The notes: a model not told the origin generated them from the letters alone. A stretch of 64,000 bases of DNA from Pseudomonas sp. MYb118 (GCF_040947875.1 NZ_JBFRXN010000002.1:2728001-2792000), one strand, 5' to 3'; positions 16,383-25,496 are shown, numbered from the stretch's first letter. Numbers and translations are program-made.

Positions 16383-18806
16383 ATGAAGTCCAGGGCAAAA
16401 TCGGGTTCGGTCAAACAGTGGTTGGGCGCTTCGGCGCTGGGTATTTCGGCGTTGCTGCCGCTGGGCGTGGCGGTGGCCGCCGAGGCCGGCACGGCGCAAC
16501 AGCAGGCGCAGTTCAGCTTCGCCATGGCCGCCAAACCGCTGCCCCAGGCCTTGAGCGACTTCAGCCGGATCACCGGCATCAGCGTGGTCTACACCGACGA
16601 AGCGCCCTACGGCATCACCGCCCCCGCGGTCAGCGGGCAGATGAGCGCCGAGCAGGCACTCCAGCGTTTGCTCAGCGGTTCGAATTTCACCTTCCGCCGC
16701 ACCGACGCCCACACCCTGGCGCTGGAACCCGTGCCGACCGCCGGCGCCTTGAGCCTGGGCGCCACCACCATTACCTCGGTGATGGATCAGTCCACCAGCT
16801 ACCAGCCACCCGACACCAGTTCGGTGATGCGTTCCTCGGCGTCTTTGCAGGAAATCCCGCAGACCGTCAACGTGATCCCGGCCCAGGTGATTCGCGACCA
16901 GGCCCCGCGCAACCTCGACGATGCGCTGGCCAACGTCAGTGGCATCACCCAGGGCAACACGCTGGCCAGCACCCAGGACTCGGTGATGACCCGCGGCTTC
17001 GGCGACAACCGCAACGGTTCGATCATGCGTGACGGCATGCCCATCGTGCAGGGCCGTGGCCTCAACGCCACCGTCGACCGGGTCGAAGTGCTCAAGGGCC
17101 CGGCGTCCCTGCTGTATGGCATCCAGGACCCGGGCGGGGTGGTCAACATGGTCAGCAAGAAACCCGAGCTTGAGCAGTACAACGCCCTGACCCTGCGCGG
17201 CTCGACCTACGGCGACGGCAAGAACGGCAGTGGCGGCGGCCTGGACAGCACCGGCGCCCTCGGTGATTCCGGGCTGGCCTATCGCATGGTGCTGGACCAC
17301 GAAGACGAAGATTACTGGCGCAACTTCGGCACCCATCGCGAGACGCTGGTGGCGCCTTCGCTGGCGTGGTTCGGCGAGAACACCAAGCTGTTGTTCGCCT
17401 ACGAGCACCGCGAATTTCTGACCCCGTTCGACCGCGGCACGCTGATCGACCCACGCACCAACCACCCGTTGGACATCCCGCGCGACCGGCGTCTCGACGA
17501 GCCGTTCAACAACATGGAGGGGCGTTCGGACCTCTATCATTTCGAAGCTGATCACCAGCTCAACGAAGACTGGACGGCCCACTTCGGCTACAGCTGGAAC
17601 CGTGAAACCTACGACGCCAGCCAAGTGCGCGTCACCGCCATCAACACCGACAAGGGCACGCTGACCCGCAGCATGGACGGCACCCAGAACGCGATCAGCA
17701 CCGACCGCTTCACCACCGCGAGCCTGGAAGGCAAGGTCAATGTGCTGGGCATGCAACATGACCTGGTCTTCGGCATTGATGACGAATACCGCAAGATCTA
17801 TCGCGAAGACTTGATCCGCCAGAAGAGTCTGACCACCTTCAGCTACCTGAACCCGGTCTACGGACGCGAAGTTCCAGGCACCACGGTCAGCCCGGCCGAC
17901 AGCGCGCAGACCGACGAACTGCGCAGCGACTCGGTGTTTTTGCAGGACTCGATCCACCTCACTGATCAGTGGATTCTGGTCGCTGGCGCACGCTTCCAGG
18001 AGTACGACCAGTACGCCGGCAAGGGCGTGCCGTTCAAGGCCAACACCGACAGCAACGGCCAGAAGTGGGTGCCCCGCGCCGGCCTGGTGTATCGCTACAC
18101 CGACGAGTTGTCGTTCTACGGCAGCTACACCGAATCGTTCAAGCCCAACTCGACCATCGCCCCGTTGAGCGGCAGCAGCACCGTGCTCGACGGCAGCGTG
18201 GCACCGGAAGAAGCCAAGTCCTGGGAGATCGGTGCCAGGCTCGACATGCCGGGCCGTGTGACGGGTAACGTCGCGCTGTTCGACATCAAGAAACGCAACG
18301 TACTGGTGGCCAACGCCGAAGGTCCCGTCACCCTCTACAGTGCCGCCGGCGAAGTGCGTTCCCGTGGCCTGGAAGTGGATCTGTCCGGCCAGCTCAGCGA
18401 CCGCTGGAGTGTGATCGGCAGCTACGCCTACACCGACGCCGAAGTCACCGAGGACCCGACCTACAAAGGCAAGCAATTGCAGAACGTGGCGAAGAATTCC
18501 GGCTCGCTGTCGGCGGTCTACGACTTCGGCACCATCATCGGCGGCGACCAGCTGCGGGTCGGCGCCGGCGCGCGTTATGTCGGCGAGCGGGCGGGTAACG
18601 CCGTGAACGACTTCGACCTGCCGAGCTACACCGTGGCCGATGCGTTCGCCACCTACGACACCAAGGTCGAGGGGCAGAAGGTCAAGTTTCAGCTCAACGT
18701 GAAAAACCTGTTCGACCACACCTACTACACCTCGGCGGCGAGCCGGTTCTTCGTGTCGATGGGGGATTCGCGGCAGGTGTCGCTGTCCAGTACCCTGGAG
18801 TTCTGA
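16383..18806 (+). CDS. TonB-dependent siderophore receptor with signalling domain
   Basis: The 807-residue outer-membrane protein has a signal peptide (residues about 1-33), an STN signalling domain (about 40-110; FAMAAKPLPQALSDFSRITG), a TonB-box-like segment ATTITS near residue 130, a plug (SLQEIPQTVNVIPAQVI, DRVEVLKGPASLLYG) and a barrel ending in the required aromatic residue (STLEF). The hydroxamate-siderophore receptor class (FoxA, FiuA, FhuE) is the nearest by general look, but the ligand cannot be told from sequence alone. Expression probably depends on the sigma factor encoded at 14682. Confidence 0.88.
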   Translation: MKSRAKSGSVKQWLGASALGISALLPLGVAVAAEAGTAQQQAQFSFAMAAKPLPQALSDFSRITGISVVYTDEAPYGITAPAVSGQMSAEQALQRLLSGSNFTFRRTDAHTLALEPVPTAGALSLGATTITSVMDQSTSYQPPDTSSVMRSSASLQEIPQTVNVIPAQVIRDQAPRNLDDALANVSGITQGNTLASTQDSVMTRGFGDNRNGSIMRDGMPIVQGRGLNATVDRVEVLKGPASLLYGIQDPGGVVNMVSKKPELEQYNALTLRGSTYGDGKNGSGGGLDSTGALGDSGLAYRMVLDHEDEDYWRNFGTHRETLVAPSLAWFGENTKLLFAYEHREFLTPFDRGTLIDPRTNHPLDIPRDRRLDEPFNNMEGRSDLYHFEADHQLNEDWTAHFGYSWNRETYDASQVRVTAINTDKGTLTRSMDGTQNAISTDRFTTASLEGKVNVLGMQHDLVFGIDDEYRKIYREDLIRQKSLTTFSYLNPVYGREVPGTTVSPADSAQTDELRSDSVFLQDSIHLTDQWILVAGARFQEYDQYAGKGVPFKANTDSNGQKWVPRAGLVYRYTDELSFYGSYTESFKPNSTIAPLSGSSTVLDGSVAPEEAKSWEIGARLDMPGRVTGNVALFDIKKRNVLVANAEGPVTLYSAAGEVRSRGLEVDLSGQLSDRWSVIGSYAYTDAEVTEDPTYKGKQLQNVAKNSGSLSAVYDFGTIIGGDQLRVGAGARYVGERAGNAVNDFDLPSYTVADAFATYDTKVEGQKVKFQLNVKNLFDHTYYTSAASRFFVSMGDSRQVSLSSTLEF

Positions 18807-18814
18807 TCGACCGC

Positions 18815-18839
18815 CTGTGGGAGCGGGCTTGCCCGCGAT
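18815..18839 (+). repeat. single REP element
   Basis: A GGAGCGGGCTTGCCCGC variant lies directly after the siderophore-receptor stop codon, between convergent genes. This GC-richer version differs from the GAGCC-type copies elsewhere in the window. Confidence 0.8.
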
Positions 18840-18852
18840 AGGGCCCCAGAGG

Positions 18853-19728
18853 CTAGCGCAAAAACGCCTGCCGATACTCCCCAGGCGTCCCCCCCAGCAC
18901 CTGGCGAAACCGGTTGGTGAAGTGACTGGCACTGGCAAACCCACACGCCAGTGCAATCTCCCCCAACGGCTGCGAGGTGCTGCGCAACAAATGCTGCGCC
19001 CGGCTCATGCGCCGTGCCAGCAGGTACTGGTGCGGTGGCAGGCCGAAGCTCTCGCGGAACATCCGCGCAAAGTGATATTCCGACAACGCGCACAACCCGG
19101 CCAATTGCCCCAGGCTGATGGCTTCGGCCAACTGGCTGTCGATGAACTCCACCAGGTGCCGGCGTTGATGCGCCGCCAGTCCACCCTTGAGTCGCAAGCC
19201 TTCGCGCAGACCCACCTGACCCAGCAAGGCATGGCTGAGCATTTCGTGGGCCAGGCTGCTGGTGAGCAGGCGCTCGCCGGGCTCATCCCAGTTGAGCGTG
19301 AGCATCTGCCGGAAGCGTCGGGCCTGCTGCGGGTCGTCGAGGAAGGTGCCTTCGCGCAGTTGCAGTTCCCGTGGCTCGCGATCCAGCAGGGTGACGCAGC
19401 CGAGGGCAAATTGTTCCGGGCTGAAATACAGGTGGGCCAGGCGAATGTCGCCGTTGATCACCCAGCCCGACTGGTGGTCGGCGGGCAGGATGCACAGCTT
19501 GTCCGGGCCGCCCTTGGTGCCGGGCTGGTCGCGGCGAAAGGTGCCGGTGCCGCCGGCGATGTAGCAGGACAGCGTGTGGTGGCTCGGCGCCTCGTAGTCC
19601 TGGGCATCGTGGTGGTTGCTCCACAAGGCTGCAGCCATGCCGTCACCGAGCTCGGCGCTGTGCTCCAGAAGAGCATTGGGCGAGCGGTTGAGGGCTTGAA
19701 AGACTTGCAGTGATTCCAGTGCGGGCAT
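18853..19728 (-). CDS. AraC-family transcriptional regulator
   Basis: The 291-residue protein (from MPALESLQVFQALN after GGAG) has an N-terminal cupin-like sensing domain (SHHTLSCYIAGGTGTFRRD, ILPADHQSGW) and two C-terminal helix-turn-helix units (ISLGQLAGLCALSEYHFARM; PLGEIALACGFASASHFTNR) followed by the AraC-type ending FRQVLGGTPGEYR. It is divergent from the EamA-family exporter gene 136 bp away and may regulate it; the ligand is unknown. Longer upstream frames lack a ribosome site. Confidence 0.9.
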   Translation of the reverse strand: MPALESLQVFQALNRSPNALLEHSAELGDGMAAALWSNHHDAQDYEAPSHHTLSCYIAGGTGTFRRDQPGTKGGPDKLCILPADHQSGWVINGDIRLAHLYFSPEQFALGCVTLLDREPRELQLREGTFLDDPQQARRFRQMLTLNWDEPGERLLTSSLAHEMLSHALLGQVGLREGLRLKGGLAAHQRRHLVEFIDSQLAEAISLGQLAGLCALSEYHFARMFRESFGLPPHQYLLARRMSRAQHLLRSTSQPLGEIALACGFASASHFTNRFRQVLGGTPGEYRQAFLR

Positions 19729-19864
19729 GTTTGATTCTCCAACGCCTTGCATCCTACTCCGTCGACGCTGGCCTGCCAGCCCGTCGGCCGACAAAAGCGC
19801 AAGATTGTGCAAGTGCGCAGGGCGCTGGCGCAGGACACTGGACATCTCTTGAGGAGTGTCTGTC

Positions 19865-20767
19865 ATGAACCTTTCGCTGTACCTGCTGACCGTGTTGATC
19901 TGGGGCACCACCTGGATCGCCCTGAAATGGCAATTGGGCGTGGTGGCCATCCCGGTGTCGATCGTCTATCGCTTTGGTCTCGCCGCGCTGGTGCTGTTCG
20001 CGCTGTTGCTGCTCAGCCGCAAGTTGCAGGTGATGAACCGCCGCGGGCACCTGATCTGCCTGGCGCAAGGCCTGTGCCTGTTCTGCCTCAATTTCATGTG
20101 CTTCCTGACCGCCAGCCAATGGATCCCCAGCGGCCTGGTGGCCGTGGTGTTTTCCACGGCCACGCTGTGGAATGCATTGAACGCGCGGGTGTTCTTCAAG
20201 CAGAAAATCGCTCGCAACGTGCTGTTGGGCGGTGCCCTGGGTTTGCTGGGCCTGGGCCTGCTGTTCTGGCCTGAACTGGTGGGCCACACCGCCAGCCCGC
20301 AAACCTTGCTTGGCCTTGGGCTCGCGCTGCTTGGCACGTTGTGTTTTTCGGCGGGCAACATGCTGTCGAGCCTGCAACAGAAGGCCGGCCTGAAACCCTT
20401 GACCACCAACGCCTGGGGCATGGCCTATGGTGCGGCGATGCTGGCGGTGTGGTGCCTGGTCAAGGGCATCCCCTTCGATATGGAATGGAACGCACGCTAC
20501 ATCGGCTCGTTGCTGTACCTGGTGATCCCGGGATCAGTGATCGGCTTCACCGCCTACCTGACGCTGGTCGGGCGCATGGGCCCGGAACGCGCGGCTTATT
20601 GCACCGTGCTGTTTCCAGTGGTGGCGCTCAATGTGTCGGCGGTGGTCGAAGGTTACCAATGGACCGCGCCGGCGCTGGCCGGGCTGGCACTGGTGATGCT
20701 GGGCAACGTGCTGGTGTTCCGCAAGCCCAGGGCGCCGATGGCGCAGGGCAATGGCAAACTGGCGTGA
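19865..20767 (+). CDS. EamA/DMT-family transporter
   Basis: The 300-residue protein has about ten membrane helices in two EamA repeats (LLTVLIWGTTWIALKWQLG at the start, and LGLGLALLGTLCFSAGNMLS opening the second half). Family members export amino acids, metabolites or drugs across the inner membrane. The ATG at 19865 follows GAGGAG by 8 bp. The substrate is unknown. Divergent placement beside an AraC regulator suggests inducible expression. Confidence 0.88.
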   Translation: MNLSLYLLTVLIWGTTWIALKWQLGVVAIPVSIVYRFGLAALVLFALLLLSRKLQVMNRRGHLICLAQGLCLFCLNFMCFLTASQWIPSGLVAVVFSTATLWNALNARVFFKQKIARNVLLGGALGLLGLGLLFWPELVGHTASPQTLLGLGLALLGTLCFSAGNMLSSLQQKAGLKPLTTNAWGMAYGAAMLAVWCLVKGIPFDMEWNARYIGSLLYLVIPGSVIGFTAYLTLVGRMGPERAAYCTVLFPVVALNVSAVVEGYQWTAPALAGLALVMLGNVLVFRKPRAPMAQGNGKLA

Positions 20768-20769
20768 AC

Positions 20770-20799
20770 CGCTGCGGATCGAATCCTCGATCCGCAGCG
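20770..20799. terminator. hairpin between convergent EamA and ghrB-like genes
   Basis: A perfect 13-bp stem CGCTGCGGATCGA / TCGATCCGCAGCG with a 4-nt loop lies directly after the EamA stop. T tracts are missing, so termination may be only partial. Confidence 0.6.
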
Positions 20800-20806
20800 C
20801 AGAGGA

Positions 20807-21793
20807 TCAGCCTTTCCAGACTTGAGGGTTGACCAGGTCCTGCGGTCGTTCACCCAGCAGGGCACTGCGCAGGTTGGCCAGGGCACGGTTGGCCATGGCC
20901 TCGCGGGTTTCAAAGGTGGCTGAGCCAATGTGCGGCAGGGTCACGGCGTTCTTCAGCTGGAACAGCGGCGACTCGGCCAGCGGCTCTTTTTCGTACACAT
21001 CCAGGCCGGCGCCACGGATCTGGTTGTTCTGCAGGGCTTCGATCAGCGCCGGCTCGTCCACCACCGGGCCACGGGCGATATTGATCAGGATGGCGCTGGA
21101 CTTCATCAGCGCCAGTTCGCGACGGCTGATCAGATGTTTAGTCTTCTCGCTGAGTGGCACCACCAGGCAGACGAAATCGGCTTCGGCCAGCAGCTCGTCG
21201 AGGCTGCGGAATTGCGCGCCGAGTTCCTGTTCCAGGGCAGTCTTGCGGCTGTTGCCGCTGTAGAGGATCGGCATGTTGAAGCCGAGCCGGCCGCGACGGG
21301 CAACCGCTGCACCGATGTTACCCATGCCAACGATGCCCAGGGTCTTGCCATGCACATCGCAGCCGAACAGCGGCGCACCGACCGAAGCTTGCCACTGGCC
21401 GGCCTTGGTCCAGGCGTCCAGCTCGGCCACCCGGCGGGCGCTGCTCATCAGCAGGGCGAAGGCCAGGTCGGCGGTGCTTTCGGTGAGTACGTCAGGGGTG
21501 TTGGTGAGCATGATCCCGCGTTCATTGAAGTAGGCGAGGTCATAGTTGTCGTAGCCGACCGAAACACTGGACACCACCTCCAGCTTGCCCGCGCTCTCCA
21601 GTTGCTCCCGTCCGAGCTTGCGACCCACGCCAATCAGGCCATGGGCATGGGGCAGGGCTTCATTGAACTGCGCATTGATATCGCCGGTCTTGGGGTTCGG
21701 CACGATGACATCGAAATCCTGCTGGAGCACTTCGATCATTTCAGGCGAGACGCGGCTGAAGGCGAGGACGGTCTTTTTGCTTGGAGAGGTCAT
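20807..21793 (-). CDS. ghrB: D-isomer-specific 2-hydroxyacid dehydrogenase (glyoxylate/hydroxypyruvate reductase B type)
   Basis: The 328-residue NAD(P)-dependent enzyme reduces 2-ketoacids such as glyoxylate, hydroxypyruvate or 2-ketogluconate. Visible features are the nucleotide-binding motif GMGNIGAAVARRG near residue 155 and the catalytic Arg (ININ-like stretch INIARGPVVDE), Glu (LDVYEKEPL) and His (LPHIGSATFETR). A C-terminal return to the substrate domain completes the fold. No kgu genes are adjacent, so a 2-ketogluconate-specific role is not supported. The gene is monocistronic and convergent with the EamA gene. Confidence 0.82.
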   Translation of the reverse strand: MTSPSKKTVLAFSRVSPEMIEVLQQDFDVIVPNPKTGDINAQFNEALPHAHGLIGVGRKLGREQLESAGKLEVVSSVSVGYDNYDLAYFNERGIMLTNTPDVLTESTADLAFALLMSSARRVAELDAWTKAGQWQASVGAPLFGCDVHGKTLGIVGMGNIGAAVARRGRLGFNMPILYSGNSRKTALEQELGAQFRSLDELLAEADFVCLVVPLSEKTKHLISRRELALMKSSAILINIARGPVVDEPALIEALQNNQIRGAGLDVYEKEPLAESPLFQLKNAVTLPHIGSATFETREAMANRALANLRSALLGERPQDLVNPQVWKG

Positions 21794-21901
21794 TGGAAGG
21801 GTGCTCGTCGGGCATGGAGAATGCCAAGCACGCTAACATTCTTCTGTGCAAACAGGCCAGTCATTGCGCTTGAACCGGCCTGTCTGCGGGAATCTGTACG
21901 C

Positions 21902-22348
21902 TTACTTCTCGATCATGCCTTCAGCATCGACTTCCATGATGGCCTGGTACACCTTTTTCTCCGGGTGTTCGTGGTCAATGAATGAGAAATTGGCTTTCGC
22001 TCGCAGGGTTCCATTCGCGTAATTGAAATCCTCGAAAGTGATGTGCCCCTCGCGGCTTTTGGAAATGTAGGACATGGAGGTGCTGCCGCGCAGGACTGAC
22101 AGCAGCGGTGGTGCAGGCGTGCCGTCCTCTCCGTAAAAGTACATTTTGTTCGCAATGTTGGCGGGGAATCTCATCCGGATTCTGAGCAGCGCGCGTCCGC
22201 CTTCTGGCTCGCCAGCTTCGATGAACACGACGTCGCCGTTAGTGTAGAAGTTGTAGATCTGACAAGTGGTTTGATCCTCCCTGTATCCCGGAATTGACAG
22301 CTTCCAAGTACCTTTTGCGGATGGTGCTTCCTGTGTTTCTTTCTTCAT
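21902..22348 (-). CDS. hypothetical protein, 148 aa, not recognised
   Basis: No family is recognised. The protein (MKKETQEAPSAKGTWKLSIP...) has no signal peptide or membrane helix. It is rich in beta-forming residues, with aromatic clusters (CQIYNFYTNGDVVFIEAGE; NKMYFYGEDG; FEDFNYANGTL; KANFSFIDHEHPEKK), suggesting a single small beta domain. Its base composition is visibly less GC-rich than its neighbours, and it lies between housekeeping-type genes and a REP cluster, so it may be acquired. The start ATG at 22348 gives the whole open frame; a ribosome-binding purine stretch is weak. Confidence 0.65.
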   Translation of the reverse strand: MKKETQEAPSAKGTWKLSIPGYREDQTTCQIYNFYTNGDVVFIEAGEPEGGRALLRIRMRFPANIANKMYFYGEDGTPAPPLLSVLRGSTSMSYISKSREGHITFEDFNYANGTLRAKANFSFIDHEHPEKKVYQAIMEVDAEGMIEK

Positions 22349-22464
22349 TATGCGAATCCTTCGCTGTTTGGTGAGGGATCAACATGTCATGGATCATCAA
22401 ACCAAACCACTGTCAGAACTGACAGATATGTTAAAGCACATTGCGACACCAACATCGCCACCCC

Positions 22465-22682
22465 CTGTAGGAGCGAGCTTGCTCGCGATGCAAGAAAGAA
22501 CCCCACAGGCTGTCAGGCCACCAACGCCACCCTCTGTAGGAGCGAGCAAGCTCGCGATGGACGAAAAAACACCGCGGTGTGTCAGGCCGCCAACGTCATC
22601 GTTGAAGACCATCGCGAGCATGCTCGCTCCTACAGAATCGGTGACAATTTCTGGCTTTTGTAGGAGCGAGCTTGCTCGCGAT
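22465..22682. repeat. cluster of four REP elements
   Basis: Four REP units of the GTAGGAGCGAGC..GCTCGC type occur at 22465-22489 (+), 22534-22558 (+), 22611-22635 (-) and 22659-22682 (+). They fill most of the 359-bp gap between the hypothetical gene and the LysR gene. The order + + - + is not a simple REPIN pair. No gene is credible in this stretch. Confidence 0.9.
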
Positions 22683-22707
22683 GAACGAAAGAAGGACGCA
22701 GGTGGTT

Positions 22708-23676
22708 TCAGGTCGCCAGCCGCGCACCGCTCAGGCTGCCGCTCAATTCGTACGCCGCCAGTTCCGCCTGGTGCGCCGCGAGGATTTCCGGCAGGGAGCC
22801 GCGCAGGTATTCGACCCAGGTCTTGATCTTCGCATCCAGGTACTGGCGCGACGGGTAAATCGCGTACAGGTTCAGTTCCTGTGAGCGGTAGTTGGGCATC
22901 ATCCGCACCAGCGAGCCGTTGCGCAGGCCTTCAATCGCGGCATACACCGGCAACACGCCCACGCCCATGCCACTGATGATCGCGGTTTTCATCGCATCGG
23001 CGGAGTTCACCAGAAATGGCGAGCTGTTGATGGTGACCATCTCCTGGCCTTCCGGGCCGTCGAAGGTCCACTTTTCCAGGGGGATCACCGGGCTGACCAG
23101 GCGCAGGCACGCGTGATTCAGCAGGTCGCTGGGCTTTTGCGCGCAGCCGTTGGCCTTCACATAGGCCGGCGACGCGCAAACGATGCTGTAGGTAATGCCC
23201 AGGCGCTGGGAGACGAACCCCGAGTCCGGCAACTCGCTGGCCAGGACGATGGACACGTCGTAGCCCTCGTCCAGCAGGTCCGGCACACGGTTGGCCAGGG
23301 TCAGGTCGAAGGTCACGTCGGGGTGAGTCTTGCGGTAGCGGGCGATGGCGTCGATCACGAAATGCTGACCGATACCGGTCATGGTGTGCACCTTGAGCTG
23401 CCCGGCCGGGCGCGAGTGGGCGTCGCTGGCCTCGGCTTCGGCTTCCTCGACGTACGCCAGGATCTGCTCGCAGCGCAACAGGTAGCGCTTGCCGGCCTCG
23501 GTCAGGGCGATACGCCGGGTGGTGCGGTTGAGCAGGCGGGTTTGCAGGTGGGCTTCCAGGTTGGAAACCGCGCGCGAGACGTTGGCCGTGGTGGTGTCCA
23601 GTTGCACGGCGGCGGCGGTGAAGCTGCCCGCTTCGGCCACGTAGCTGAAGGCGCGCATGTTTTGCAGGGTGTCCAT
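22708..23676 (-). CDS. LysR-family transcriptional regulator
   Basis: The 322-residue protein has the LysR winged helix-turn-helix at residues 1-60 (MRAFSYVAEAGSFTAAAVQL...SRAVSNLEAHL) and a periplasmic-binding-protein-like effector domain (about 90-295; the GMGVGVLPVYAA stretch is typical). It is divergent from the outer-membrane factor gene that starts the efflux operon, the classical position for a local activator. An aromatic acid is a plausible inducer given the pump type, by analogy with AaeR. Confidence 0.9.
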   Translation of the reverse strand: MDTLQNMRAFSYVAEAGSFTAAAVQLDTTTANVSRAVSNLEAHLQTRLLNRTTRRIALTEAGKRYLLRCEQILAYVEEAEAEASDAHSRPAGQLKVHTMTGIGQHFVIDAIARYRKTHPDVTFDLTLANRVPDLLDEGYDVSIVLASELPDSGFVSQRLGITYSIVCASPAYVKANGCAQKPSDLLNHACLRLVSPVIPLEKWTFDGPEGQEMVTINSSPFLVNSADAMKTAIISGMGVGVLPVYAAIEGLRNGSLVRMMPNYRSQELNLYAIYPSRQYLDAKIKTWVEYLRGSLPEILAAHQAELAAYELSGSLSGARLAT

Positions 23677-23859
23677 GGAGTGCTCTCGGGTGCGATGGCA
23701 AATTGTGACACGAAGTTTCAGGGTCTGAGACCCCCGACTTAGGGATTATCGCGCGAACGGTAATAAAGATTCACAAGAATCCCAGCTTATCGCCGTTCGG
23801 GCCCACCCATAGAATTGCGCCGGTCTTTGTGCCTCTCCCTATTTCAGGAAATTGCAGCA
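23677..23859. promoter_or_regulatory. divergent control region, LysR gene / efflux operon
   Basis: The 183-bp gap contains an inverted repeat CGAACGG (23754-23760) and CCGTTCG (23793-23799), and the symmetrical TTATCGC / GGTAATAA area around 23746-23765. A LysR regulator would be expected to bind here; no T-N11-A site was singled out with confidence. Confidence 0.35.
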
Positions 23860-25362
23860 GTGCCGCGTCGCATCAAAGGAGCGTTTCAAGCGCTCAATGT
23901 TCTGGCTTTAACCCTGGCAATCAGCGGCTGCATCGGAACCGGAGGCATTGCCCCGCAAGGCAAGGCACTGCAGGCCAATACGCTGGCCACCGACGAAGCG
24001 ATCCAGAGCGCCGCGCAAGACGCCAACTGGCCCAGGGTGCAATGGTGGCAAGCCTATGGCGACCCGCAACTGAACCACTGGATCGAACTCGCGCTGCAAG
24101 GCAGTCCGACCCTGGCCATGGCGGCGGCGCGAGTGCGTCAGACCAAGGCCATGGCGGGGATCGCCGAATCGGCCGAGTCGCTGCAGATCAATGGCGAGTC
24201 GACCCTCAAACGCCATAACTGGCCCACCGACCAGTTCTATGGCCCAGGCGAGCTGGCCAACAGCACCACCTGGGACAACAACGCCGCGCTGGGCTTCAGC
24301 TACGCCCTGGACCTGTGGGGCCGCGAAAGCAACAACACCGAGCGTGCTGTCGACCTGGCGCACATGAGCGTGGCCGAAGGCCGCCAGGCCCAGCTCGAAT
24401 TGCAGAACAACATCGTGCGCACCTACATCGAACTGTCGCTGCATTACGCGCAGCGCGACATCGTCGCGGCGACGCTGAAACAGCAGCAACAGATTCTCGA
24501 CCTGGCGCAAAAGCGCCTCGACGGCGGTATCGGCACGCATTTCGAAGTCAGTCAGGCCGAGACGCCACTGCCGGAAACCCATCGCCAGCTCGACGCACTC
24601 GATGAAGAAATCGCCCTGAGCCGCAATCAACTGGCAGCGCTGGCCGGCAAGGGCCCGGGCGAGGGCGCGCAGTTGCAACGGCCGACACTGGCACTGGGTG
24701 CACCACTGAAACTGCCCTCGTCGTTGCCGGCGCAGTTGCTCGGCCAGCGCCCGGATGTGGTTGCCAGTCGCTGGCAAGTGGCGGCGCAGGCGCGTGGCAT
24801 TGAAGTCGCGCATGCCGGTTTCTACCCCAATGTCGATCTGGTTGGCAGCCTGGGCTTCATGGCCACTGGCGGCGGCGCGCTGGAGTTCCTGACCGGTAAA
24901 AAACTCAACTACAGCGTCGGCCCGGCGATCTCCCTGCCGATCTTCGACGGCGGCCGCCTGCGGGCCGAGCTGGGTGAAGCCTCGGCCGGCTACGACATCG
25001 CGATTGCCCGCTACAACCAGACGCTGGTCAATGCGCTGAAGAACATCTCTGACCAGTTGATCCGCCGCGAGTCGATGGACAAGCAGCAGGCCTTCGCCGC
25101 CGAGTCGGTGGCCACTGCGCAGAAGACCTACGACATCGCGATGATCGCCTACCAGCGCGGGCTCACCGACTACCTCAACGTGCTCAACGCCCAGACCCTG
25201 CTGTTCAAGCAGCAGCAGGTGCAGCAACAGGTCCAGGCGGCACGGCTCAGCGCCCATGCCGAACTGGTGACGGCGCTGGGTGGCGGGCTGGGGGCTGGTG
25301 ACGATGTGCCGGCGCCTGACAGGACGGCAGCGCCGAAGACGCCGGTGCTGCTGCGCAATTGA
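23860..25362 (+). CDS. outer-membrane efflux lipoprotein (NodT/OprM family)
   Basis: The GTG start at 23860 follows AGGAA by 9 bp and gives a 500-residue lipoprotein with lipobox AISGC. Two OEP repeats form the trimeric beta-barrel/alpha-tunnel channel (NSTTWDNNAALGFSYALDLW; YSVGPAISLPIFDGGRLRAE). The long tunnel helices include GLTDYLNVLNAQTLLFKQQQ. It would connect the HlyD-type adaptor and FUSC pump encoded downstream to the outside. A Pro-rich, less conserved tail ends the protein. The 5'-most in-frame ATG (23815) lacks a ribosome site. Confidence 0.9.
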   Translation: MPRRIKGAFQALNVLALTLAISGCIGTGGIAPQGKALQANTLATDEAIQSAAQDANWPRVQWWQAYGDPQLNHWIELALQGSPTLAMAAARVRQTKAMAGIAESAESLQINGESTLKRHNWPTDQFYGPGELANSTTWDNNAALGFSYALDLWGRESNNTERAVDLAHMSVAEGRQAQLELQNNIVRTYIELSLHYAQRDIVAATLKQQQQILDLAQKRLDGGIGTHFEVSQAETPLPETHRQLDALDEEIALSRNQLAALAGKGPGEGAQLQRPTLALGAPLKLPSSLPAQLLGQRPDVVASRWQVAAQARGIEVAHAGFYPNVDLVGSLGFMATGGGALEFLTGKKLNYSVGPAISLPIFDGGRLRAELGEASAGYDIAIARYNQTLVNALKNISDQLIRRESMDKQQAFAAESVATAQKTYDIAMIAYQRGLTDYLNVLNAQTLLFKQQQVQQQVQAARLSAHAELVTALGGGLGAGDDVPAPDRTAAPKTPVLLRN

Positions 25363-25404
25363 ACACGGACCCCTGTGGAACCGGCCCTTTATGGGACTGC
25401 CCCC

Positions 25405-25496
25405 CTGTGGGAGCGAGCCTGCTCGCGATGGCGATGTCTCAGGCGACATGTGCCGTGACTGACAGACCGCTATCGCGAGCAGGCTCGCTCCCACAG
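25405..25496. repeat. REPIN between efflux-operon genes
   Basis: A divergent pair of REP palindromes (CTGTGGGAGCGAGC.. and its inverse) fills most of the 186-bp gap between the outer-membrane factor gene and the FUSC pump gene. Confidence 0.9.

Noticed and set aside
16287..18956. Open frame of 889 codons opposite the second siderophore receptor
   Set aside because: Same explanation; the plus-strand receptor is complete with all expected domains.
22465..22682. Repeat cluster resembling a CRISPR array
   Set aside because: Units are imperfect palindromes in mixed orientation with uneven spacing and no cas genes; they are REP elements.
22350..22826. 158-codon frame with [12 protein letters not shown] repeats
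   Set aside because: These peptides are simply translations of REP units and recur wherever REPs occur; no ribosome site or conserved body.
23721..23733. Hairpin GGGTCTGAGACCC upstream of the efflux operon
   Set aside because: Five-bp stem with a 3-nt loop and no T run; too short to call a terminator or operator on its own.
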